Below, one piece after another: positions 23,522 to 29,414 of a stretch of 29,414 nucleotides of DNA. Origin of the DNA: UBA4874 sp002399435. Its GTDB lineage: Bacteria > Bacillota > Clostridia > Caldicoprobacterales > DTU083. Under the pieces are notes generated by a model. That model made no database searches and had not been told where the DNA came from. It saw nothing but the letters and a program-made list of their open reading frames with translations. Numbering within the stretch: the stretch's first letter is position 1; each line of letters begins with the position of its first letter. The stretch is taken from NCBI GenBank assembly GCA_036823195.1, contig DAISGI010000033.1, positions 1-29,414 of the forward strand, written 5' to 3'. Position numbers and translations under genes: made by a program.

Positions 23522-25063
23522 ATGGCAAAGCAAATGACAGCCCTGATCATCATGGATGGTTTTGGACTCAGTGACAATAAAAAAGCCAATGCGGTGTATA
23601 TGGCGAAGACACCGCATCTGGACAGGCTGTGGGGCAGCTTTCCCCATGTGCCGATTCATGCAAGCGGGTTGGAGGTAGGTCTCCCGGAAGGACAGATGGG
23701 AAATTCCGAAGTCGGTCATCTGAATATCGGTGCCGGACGGATTGTTTACCAGGAATTTACCCGGATTACAAAAGCAATTCATGATGGGGACTTTTTTAAG
23801 AACAAAGCTTTCCTGGATGCCATGGATCATGTAAAGAAGCATCATGGCAAACTCCATCTGATGGGGCTTGTTTCGGAGGGCGGTGTCCACAGTCATATCG
23901 GGCACCTGTACGCCCTGGTTGAGCTGGCAAAGCGTCAGGGACTGCCGCAGGTATACATCCATGCATTTATGGACGGCAGGGATGTTCCTCCATCCAGCGG
24001 GAAGGCTATTATGGAAGGACTGGATTCCAGGCTGAAGGAGATGGAGTTCGGGAAAGTGGCTACCGTATCCGGCAGGTATTATGCGATGGACCGGGATAAA
24101 CGCTGGGATCGGGTGCAGAAGGCTTACAATGCCCTGGTCCTGGGAGAAGGGGAGCAGGCGGAAAGTTCCGTGCAGGCAATGGAACAGTCCTATCAGGCCG
24201 GGCAGACGGATGAATTCGTCCGGCCCACTGTCATAACGGAAGATGGAAAGCCAGTGGCGACCATTGAAAAAGACGATGCCGTGCTGTTTTTCAATTTCCG
24301 GCCGGACCGGGCAAGAGAGCTGACCAGAAGCTTCATTGAGCCGGAGTTCCATGAATTTGAAAGGAAAAAGGGTTATTTTCCGGTTCATTTTGTATCCATG
24401 ACCCAATACGACGAGACGTTTAAGAATCTGACGGTCGCCTATCATCCGCAGACGCTGACCAATACATTCGGGCAGTATATCAGTGAAAAAGGCAGAACAC
24501 AGCTGCGGATTGCGGAGACGGAGAAATATGCCCATGTTACATTTTTCTTCAACGGAGGGGTGGAAGCCCCCAATCCCGGAGAAGACCGGGCCCTGATTCC
24601 ATCTCCCAAAGTTGCCACCTATGATCTGCAGCCGTACATGAGCGCACCGGAAGTAACCGAGGAAGCGGTAAAAAGGATTGCCTCCGGAAAGTATGATGTG
24701 ATGATCCTGAATTTTGCCAACTGCGACATGGTCGGCCATACGGGGGATCTGAAAGCAGCCGTGGAAGCAGTGGAAACAGTGGATGCCTGTGTGGCAAAGG
24801 TGGTCGCGGCGGTTCAGAAAACCGGCGGCGCAGCTCTTATCACCGCGGATCATGGAAATGCGGAGCAGATGATCGATCCCGCCACCGGAGCGCCCCATAC
24901 CGCGCATACCTCCAATCCGGTCCCCTTTATTCTCGTTGATGACCGGAGGAAAGATGCCGTGCTGCGGGAAAACGGATGTCTGGCGGATATTGCGCCTACG
25001 ATGCTTCAGTTGCTGAAACTTGACAAACCAGTTGAAATGACGGGCGAGAGTCTGATCAGATAA
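23522..25063 (+). CDS. gpmI: 2,3-bisphosphoglycerate-independent phosphoglycerate mutase
   Basis: Interconverts 3- and 2-phosphoglycerate through a phosphoserine intermediate, needing manganese. It belongs to the alkaline-phosphatase superfamily: MDGFG (11-15) binds metal, Ser62 in GQMGNSEVGHLNIGAGR is the nucleophile, DGRDVPP is in the mutase domain, and TADHGNAEQM with HTAHTSNPVPF supplies the remaining metal ligands. The length of 513 aa is normal. The ATG at 23522 follows a GAGGAGG-type SD. The stop codon falls inside a 16-bp tandem duplication (25051-25082) separating it from eno. Manganese dependence makes the enzyme pH-sensitive in sporeforming relatives; whether that applies here is not visible. 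Confidence 0.97.
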   Translation: MAKQMTALIIMDGFGLSDNKKANAVYMAKTPHLDRLWGSFPHVPIHASGLEVGLPEGQMGNSEVGHLNIGAGRIVYQEFTRITKAIHDGDFFKNKAFLDAMDHVKKHHGKLHLMGLVSEGGVHSHIGHLYALVELAKRQGLPQVYIHAFMDGRDVPPSSGKAIMEGLDSRLKEMEFGKVATVSGRYYAMDRDKRWDRVQKAYNALVLGEGEQAESSVQAMEQSYQAGQTDEFVRPTVITEDGKPVATIEKDDAVLFFNFRPDRARELTRSFIEPEFHEFERKKGYFPVHFVSMTQYDETFKNLTVAYHPQTLTNTFGQYISEKGRTQLRIAETEKYAHVTFFFNGGVEAPNPGEDRALIPSPKVATYDLQPYMSAPEVTEEAVKRIASGKYDVMILNFANCDMVGHTGDLKAAVEAVETVDACVAKVVAAVQKTGGAALITADHGNAEQMIDPATGAPHTAHTSNPVPFILVDDRRKDAVLRENGCLADIAPTMLQLLKLDKPVEMTGESLIR

Positions 25064-25082
25064 CGATCTGATCAGATAACGA
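25051..25082. repeat. 16-bp tandem duplication between gpmI and eno
   Basis: TCTGATCAGATAACGA is present twice in direct succession (25051-25066 and 25067-25082), exactly. The first copy holds the last gpmI codons and its TAA stop; the second copy runs into the AAAGGAG SD of eno. The core CTGATCAG is itself a palindrome. Confidence 0.95.
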
Positions 25083-25098
25083 AAGGAGAAAAAAGCTT

Positions 25099-26391
25099 AT
25101 GATGAATATTGAAGATGTACTGGCCAGGGAAATACTGGATTCCAGGGGAAACCCAACCGTGGAGGTGGAGATTTATCTGGAAGGCGGCGCCGTAGGAAGG
25201 GCAGCCGTGCCATCCGGTGCTTCCACAGGCGCTTTTGAAGCTGTGGAGCTTCGTGACGGGGACAAGGGGAGATACCTTGGCAAAGGCGTGGAAAAAGCCG
25301 TTGACAATGTGAACAATGTCATCGCAGAGGAAATTATCGGCATGAATGCCCTGGATCAGGTTGGAATCGACAAGACGTTGATTGAACTGGACGGCACGCC
25401 GAACAAGGCAAAGCTCGGCGCAAATGCCATACTGGGCGTTTCCCTGGCCGTTGCAAAAGCTGCCGCGGAGCAACTGGGCCTGCCCCTGTATCAGTATCTC
25501 GGCGGCGTGAATGCCAAGGTACTGCCGGTACCTATGATGAATATCCTGAACGGCGGAAAGCATGCAGACAACACCGTGGATATTCAGGAATTCATGGTGA
25601 TGCCGGTGGGAGCAAAGAGTTTCCACGAAGCACTGAGGATGTGTGCCGAGACCTTTCACAGCCTGAAATCCGTTCTGAAGGATGCCGGCTACAGCACATC
25701 CGTAGGAGACGAGGGCGGGTTTGCCCCCAACCTCAAGACCAATGAGGAAGCCATCGAAGTCATTCTCAAGGCAGTTAAGAAGGCAGGCTACAAACCGGGC
25801 GACGATATCCGCATTGCCATCGATACGGCAGCCAGTGAACTCTATCAGGAAGACGGCAAATACCACTTTCCGGGAGAAGGTGTGGTCCGGACAGCGGAAG
25901 AGATGGTGGAATATTATGAAAAGCTGGCAGACAAATATCCCATTATTTCCCTGGAAGATGGTCTGGCAGAAGAAGACTGGGACGGCTGGAAGCTGCTCAC
26001 CGAAAAGCTCGGCAAAAAGATCCAGCTGGTCGGCGACGATTTGTTCGTCACCAATACGACAAGACTTGCAAGAGGGATTGAAAGCGGAACAGCCAATTCC
26101 ATCCTGATCAAGGTCAATCAGATCGGGACCCTGACCGAGACACTGGATGCCATTCAGATGGCCAACCGTGCCGGTTATACCGCAGTGGTCTCCCATCGTT
26201 CCGGTGAAACGGAAGATACCACCATTGCTGATCTGGTTGTAGGTGTGAATGCCGGACAGATCAAAACCGGCGCACCTTCCCGGACAGACCGGGTTGCCAA
26301 GTACAATCAGCTGCTTCGCATTGAAGAGGAGCTGGGGGATGACGCACAGTACCTCGGACTGAATGCATGGTTTAACCTGAAAAACAAATAA
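25099..26391 (+). CDS. eno: Enolase
   Basis: Dehydrates 2-phosphoglycerate to phosphoenolpyruvate; magnesium-dependent and usually also found at the cell surface and in RNA-degradation complexes. Landmarks are REILDSRGNPTVEVE (about 9-23), SGASTGAFEAVELRDGD with the mobile loop, VGDEGGFAPNL, the metal ligands Asp and Glu in LEDGLAEEDWDGW and QLVGDDLFVTN, the catalytic Lys in ILIKVNQIGTLTET, and SHRSGETEDTTIADL. The length of 430 aa is standard. AAAGGAG at 25082-25088 is 10 nt before this ATG; a second ATG follows immediately and could be used. It is the last gene of the operon, closed by a strong terminator at 26443-26470. Secure. Confidence 0.98.
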   Translation: MMNIEDVLAREILDSRGNPTVEVEIYLEGGAVGRAAVPSGASTGAFEAVELRDGDKGRYLGKGVEKAVDNVNNVIAEEIIGMNALDQVGIDKTLIELDGTPNKAKLGANAILGVSLAVAKAAAEQLGLPLYQYLGGVNAKVLPVPMMNILNGGKHADNTVDIQEFMVMPVGAKSFHEALRMCAETFHSLKSVLKDAGYSTSVGDEGGFAPNLKTNEEAIEVILKAVKKAGYKPGDDIRIAIDTAASELYQEDGKYHFPGEGVVRTAEEMVEYYEKLADKYPIISLEDGLAEEDWDGWKLLTEKLGKKIQLVGDDLFVTNTTRLARGIESGTANSILIKVNQIGTLTETLDAIQMANRAGYTAVVSHRSGETEDTTIADLVVGVNAGQIKTGAPSRTDRVAKYNQLLRIEEELGDDAQYLGLNAWFNLKNK

Positions 26392-26442
26392 GTTTTCGGA
26401 GACAAGTCCGGAAAGAAGGACGAAACGGAAACGATTGGAAGC

Positions 26443-26470
26443 AAAAAGGGGGGCGGAATGCCCCCTTTTT
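26443..26470 (+). terminator. Terminator after eno
   Basis: AAAAAGGGGG (26443-26452) pairs perfectly with CCCCCTTTTT (26461-26470) around an eight-base loop. The T-run is part of the stem, and because the stem has matching A- and T-runs it can end transcription in either direction. Confidence 0.9.
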
Positions 26471-26481
26471 GAATGTTATTC

Positions 26482-26510
26482 TTGCTTTTCCGGTGTTCCT
26501 ATGCTAAAAT
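26482..26510 (+). promoter_or_regulatory. Promoter of secG (and probably rnr)
   Basis: TTGCTT (26482-26487), 17-nt spacer, TAAAAT (26505-26510) with a TGC directly upstream (extended -10). It lies 31 nt before the secG ATG. Confidence 0.55.
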
Positions 26511-26541
26511 ATTACTGCTGACTATATAGGGAGGGATATGG

Positions 26542-26781
26542 ATGGGCGCGCTGAGAATTACATTGACGGTTATATTGGCTATTATGGAGTTGTTTTTAAT
26601 AGTTGTGGTTCTTCTGCAGGAGAGTAAGACACAGGGGATATCCGGGGTGATATCAGGTGGTGCAGAGACTTTTTTTGGGAAGCATAAAGCCCGGAGCTAC
26701 GAAGGAAAGCTTCGTCTGTTGACGAAAGTTTCGGCGGTTGGATTTATTTTGCTTGCAGTTGTTTTATCAATCCTTCAATAA
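26542..26781 (+). CDS. secG: Preprotein translocase subunit SecG
   Basis: Small auxiliary subunit of the SecYEG channel in the cytoplasmic membrane. The 79-residue protein has two transmembrane helices (about 5-24 and 58-77) joined by a cytoplasmic loop containing the conserved QESKTQGISGVISGGAETFFGK. GGAGG lies before the ATG. It is followed in many Gram-positives by rnr and smpB; here rnr follows after 470 bp and a terminator, so the classical cluster is kept but possibly not as one transcript. A clear match to the family. Confidence 0.93.
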   Translation: MGALRITLTVILAIMELFLIVVVLLQESKTQGISGVISGGAETFFGKHKARSYEGKLRLLTKVSAVGFILLAVVLSILQ

Positions 26782-26789
26782 GTATGGAT

Positions 26790-26830
26790 ATGCGGCAGAG
26801 GGTCACATCCTTTTGCCGTATTTTGATTTT
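26790..26830 (+). terminator. Terminator after secG
   Basis: ATGCGGCAGAGG (26790-26801) pairs with CCTTTTGCCGTAT (26809-26821) with two G-U pairs, followed by TTTTGATTTT. It probably stops most transcription after secG. Confidence 0.65.
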
Positions 26831-27104
26831 AGGCTTGAACTGTGCTTTTAATCTTTTATTTTGGCTTTACCGCGTTTTCGTTCACCGTCTCTGCCTTCAC
26901 GGTTGTGTACCATCTTTTATTATACTGCCTGCATGACTCTCCCTTCGTTCTTATTGAATACATTTTTGCTTAATATTGCCCCGGATGGTTATCCTATAAA
27001 CAGAATAGTTTTTAAGCAGAATGGATTGATGTATCCTTCCTGGAAGCTGCCTATCCGGATGGTATGTTTTTTTTGAACGGTTTTTAAAGGACTCACCCAA
27101 TGAG

Positions 27105-27138
27105 TTGATTGGGTTCATGATATTGATTGGGTTCATGA
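27105..27138. repeat. 16-bp direct repeat in the rnr upstream region
   Basis: TTGATTGGGTTCATGA at 27105-27120 and 27123-27138, identical, separated by TA. The first copy contributes one arm of the inverted repeat at 27095-27114. Confidence 0.85.
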
Positions 27139-27161
27139 AAAGGAAAGTATGGAAGAAGAGC

Positions 27162-27223
27162 TTTGATAAGAAGCGATTTCCGATTAAAGCGATTTGATAA
27201 GAAGCGATTTCCAATTAAAGCGA
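27162..27223. repeat. 31-bp tandem duplication before rnr
   Basis: Two adjacent copies (27162-27192 and 27193-27223) beginning TTTGATAAGAAGCGATTTCC, one difference. A partial third unit follows. The array ends 30 bp before the rnr ATG. Confidence 0.9.
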
Positions 27224-27253
27224 TTCCGATTAATTTGAAGTTGGAGGAATGGA

Positions 27254-29410
27254 ATGATTTTAAAGGAAAGGGAAGAAAGAAAAATGCAAAGAAAGGAAGA
27301 TGGGGATACGGAAGAAAGAATTATGAGTCTGTTGTCTTCCGGAGACGGGATCCCCCTCTATCCGGATCAGATGATGAAGGAATTGAAGGTTCCGGAGTCC
27401 GAGGAAGACATCTTCCTGGGTCGGCTGGACGATATGGCGCAAAGAGGCTTGCTCATCCAAACCAAAAAGAAGAAGTATGCCCTTCCGGAGCTGCTTGGTT
27501 ATCTTACGGGCCGGCTGCAGGGAAATGCCAAGGGTTTTGGATTTTTGATCCCGGACAGTACGGAGGAGGAAGACGTATATCTTTCGGCTGAGAATCTTCA
27601 CGGGGCAATGCATCGCGACCGGATCATGGTCCGGCTGCTGAAAAACGACGGAAAGTCCCGGGAAGGAGAGGTTGTCCGGGTCCTGGAGCATGCCAATCAG
27701 ACAGTAGTCGGAACATTTGAAAAAGATCGCCGTTTTGGATTTGTCGTACCGGATGACAAGCGAATCGGTGGGGATATTTTCATTGCGAAGGATGACATCA
27801 ATGGCGCCAAAGATCAGTATAAAGTGGTTGCTGAGATCCTGAAATGGCCGGACAAGCGCAGGAATGCGGCAGGACGGATTAAGGAAGTGCTGGGACACAA
27901 GGACGATGTGGGGACGGATATCCTTTCCATCATCCGGCAATACGAGCTGCCTGAGGAATTTCCTGAGAAGGTGGTCCGGGAGGCACAGCAGATTCCACAG
28001 GCCATACCGGAGGAAGAGATCCGGAGAAGGAAGGATCTGCGGAATATGCGGACAGTGACCATAGACGGTCCGGATGCAAAGGATCTGGATGATGCCGTAT
28101 CGGTTGAACTGCTGGACAATGGTAATTTCCTGTTGGGCGTGCATATTGCCGATGTCAGCTACTATGTGAGGAGAAACAGCGAACTGGATCGGGAAGCCTA
28201 TACCAGAGGGACCAGCGTCTATCTGGTGGATCGGGTGATCCCCATGCTGCCCAGGGAACTTTCCAACGGGATCTGCAGCCTGAATCCAAAGGAAGACCGG
28301 CTTACCCTGTCGGTGCTCATGGAAATCGATCACCGGGGAAAAGTGGTGGACCATCGGATTGAGGAGAGCGTGATTCGTTCCTCGGAGCGAATGGTTTACG
28401 AGGACGTAACCAAAATACTGGAACAAAATGATCCGGAATTGATGGAACGATATCATCCTTTGATAAACGATTTCCGCAACATGGAAACCCTGAGCAGGAT
28501 TCTTCGAAAGAAGCGGATACGCAGGGGCAGCATTGATTTTGACCTGGATGAGACAAAAGTCATATTGAATGAGAAAGGGAAGCCCATTGATGTCCGGCCT
28601 TATGAACGCAGCATATCCAATCGGATCATTGAGGAGTTCATGCTGGTCTGCAATGAAACCGTGGCGGAGTATATGACATGGAACGAAGTTCCCTTTCTGT
28701 ACCGGATCCATGAAGACCCTACGGCGGAGAAGCTGGAGGAATTCAATGAACTGATCCATAATTTCGGATATCATCTGAAGGGAACCGGAGAAAAGATCCA
28801 TCCCAAGAGTCTTCAGAATCTGCTGGAAAAAGTTCATGGAACCAGGGAAGAAGGCATCATCAGCGCCGTTATGCTTCGTTCCCTGCAGAAGGCGAGATAC
28901 AGCAGCGAAAATGCAGGGCATTTTGGGCTGGCTGCCAAATACTATTGCCATTATACTTCCCCCATCCGCCGATACCCGGATTTGGTTGTTCATCGGATTA
29001 TCAAGGATTATATTCATAAGCGGATGGATAAAAAGCACAGGGGAATGCTGGCCGGCAGTCTTCCGGAAGTGGCAGATCACTGCTCCGAACGTGAGAAAGT
29101 GGCTGACGAAGCGGAGTGGGCTACGGAAGATCTGAAAAAGGCCGAATTCATGGCGGATAAGATCGGGGAGGAATATGACGGCATTATTTCCGGGGTAACG
29201 AACTACGGCATTTACGTAGCGCTGGATAATACCGTGGAAGGCTTGATCCGGATGGCGGATCTGGACGATGATTACTATGTCTATGATGAAAAACATTATT
29301 GCCTGATTGGTGAACATCGGAGGAAGACCTATTATCTGGGGGACACCATTCGTATCCGGGTATCCAATGTGGATCTTGCCGCCAGGAATGTGGATTTTGT
29401 TCCGGCCTAA
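27254..29410 (+). CDS. rnr: Ribonuclease R
   Basis: Processive 3'-to-5' exoribonuclease that degrades structured RNA, and in related bacteria works with SmpB and tmRNA. Order of domains: an N-terminal winged-helix region (about 10-75, with LLSSGDGIPLYPDQMMKELK), two cold-shock-type RNA-binding domains (about 80-220), the RNB catalytic domain (about 250-590) with the metal-binding Asp cluster in TIDGPDAKDLDDAVSVE and the PIRRYPDLVVHR block, and a C-terminal S1 domain (about 635-718, DGIISGVTNYGIYVAL). The length of 718 aa is typical. GGAGG lies 6 nt before ATG 27254. The stop TAA is at 29408-29410, close to the window end; smpB would be expected just beyond. The gene has a tandem-repeat leader and no evident promoter of its own. 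Confidence 0.96.
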   Translation: MILKEREERKMQRKEDGDTEERIMSLLSSGDGIPLYPDQMMKELKVPESEEDIFLGRLDDMAQRGLLIQTKKKKYALPELLGYLTGRLQGNAKGFGFLIPDSTEEEDVYLSAENLHGAMHRDRIMVRLLKNDGKSREGEVVRVLEHANQTVVGTFEKDRRFGFVVPDDKRIGGDIFIAKDDINGAKDQYKVVAEILKWPDKRRNAAGRIKEVLGHKDDVGTDILSIIRQYELPEEFPEKVVREAQQIPQAIPEEEIRRRKDLRNMRTVTIDGPDAKDLDDAVSVELLDNGNFLLGVHIADVSYYVRRNSELDREAYTRGTSVYLVDRVIPMLPRELSNGICSLNPKEDRLTLSVLMEIDHRGKVVDHRIEESVIRSSERMVYEDVTKILEQNDPELMERYHPLINDFRNMETLSRILRKKRIRRGSIDFDLDETKVILNEKGKPIDVRPYERSISNRIIEEFMLVCNETVAEYMTWNEVPFLYRIHEDPTAEKLEEFNELIHNFGYHLKGTGEKIHPKSLQNLLEKVHGTREEGIISAVMLRSLQKARYSSENAGHFGLAAKYYCHYTSPIRRYPDLVVHRIIKDYIHKRMDKKHRGMLAGSLPEVADHCSEREKVADEAEWATEDLKKAEFMADKIGEEYDGIISGVTNYGIYVALDNTVEGLIRMADLDDDYYVYDEKHYCLIGEHRRKTYYLGDTIRIRVSNVDLAARNVDFVPA

Positions 29411-29414
29411 AGCG

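Larger units (their letters stand above)
26831..27253. other. AT-rich gap between secG and rnr
   Basis: About 420 bp without a convincing gene. It holds a run of eight T at 27067-27074 and an inverted repeat ACCCAAT-gagttg-ATTGGGT at 27095-27114; its 3' third consists of tandem repeats. I see no clear promoter for rnr, which is odd given the terminator after secG. Base composition is lower in G+C than the neighbouring genes. Confidence 0.6.

Noticed and set aside
22595..24907. 770-codon open frame antisense to tpiA and gpmI
   Set aside because: It runs opposite to two certain glycolytic genes and has the Cys/His/Arg-rich look of a shadow frame.
27260..29317. 685-codon open frame antisense to rnr
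   Set aside because: It is a mirror of ribonuclease R, which carries all catalytic motifs.

Overview
The window looks like chromosomal DNA of an anaerobic low-to-mid G+C Gram-positive bacterium, most likely a member of the Clostridia. The support is: strong Shine-Dalgarno (SD) sites with frequent TTG starts; a Rex redox repressor next to a YdiF-like ABC-F gene; a two-subunit iron-sulfur L-serine dehydratase; the Firmicutes-type (class II) GalT; a monomeric clostridial/Aquifex-type aconitase; and a pgk-tpiA-gpmI-eno run followed by secG-rnr. I see no rRNA or tRNA gene, prophage, CRISPR array or intact insertion sequence. Most genes are central metabolism or housekeeping.

Layout. 1-745 (-): the N-terminal part of a membrane-anchored sensor, cut by the window edge. 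1120-2682 (+): sdaAB-sdaAA, serine to pyruvate. 2786-3823 (+): aldo/keto reductase. 3979-5904 (+): aconitase with its own near-consensus promoter. 5945-7870 (-): ABC-F protein. 8161-8793 (+): rex. 8962-10014 (+): manA. 10175-11257 (+): rhomboid protease. 11121-12269 (+): DUF362/ferredoxin-like protein interrupted by one in-frame TAG. 12609-15626 (-): galK-galT (Leloir pathway), divergent from ldh at 15891-16847 (+). 16915-17514 (-): an unrecognised exported protein. 17614-17807: a palindrome plus two families of short tandem repeats that resemble the end of a lost insertion sequence. 17910-19112 (+): dinB. 19240-20058 (+): nitrilase-fold protein lacking two of three catalytic residues. 20185-20688 (+): trmL. 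20831-21232 (+): small exported protein. 21510-26391 (+): pgk-tpiA-gpmI-eno. 26542-29410 (+): secG and rnr.

How the genes work together. The metabolic genes converge on pyruvate and NADH: serine dehydratase makes pyruvate, lower glycolysis makes phosphoenolpyruvate and ATP, lactate dehydrogenase reoxidises NADH, and galK/galT and manA feed hexoses in. Rex senses NADH/NAD+. I find Rex-like operators just downstream of the -10 elements of both rex itself (8120-8137) and the pgk operon (21456-21473), which suggests an autoregulated redox loop controlling lower glycolysis.

Most notable irregularities: (1) the nitrilase homologue with Met and Ser in place of catalytic Lys and Cys; (2) the single amber codon in an otherwise intact DUF362 gene; (3) short tandem duplications just upstream of several genes (sdaAB, the rhomboid gene, dinB, eno, rnr), several carrying SD-like motifs or lying in leaders; (4) the repeat cluster before dinB; (5) a galactokinase with an atypical sugar-binding motif. 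I did not find a clearly new multi-gene system.
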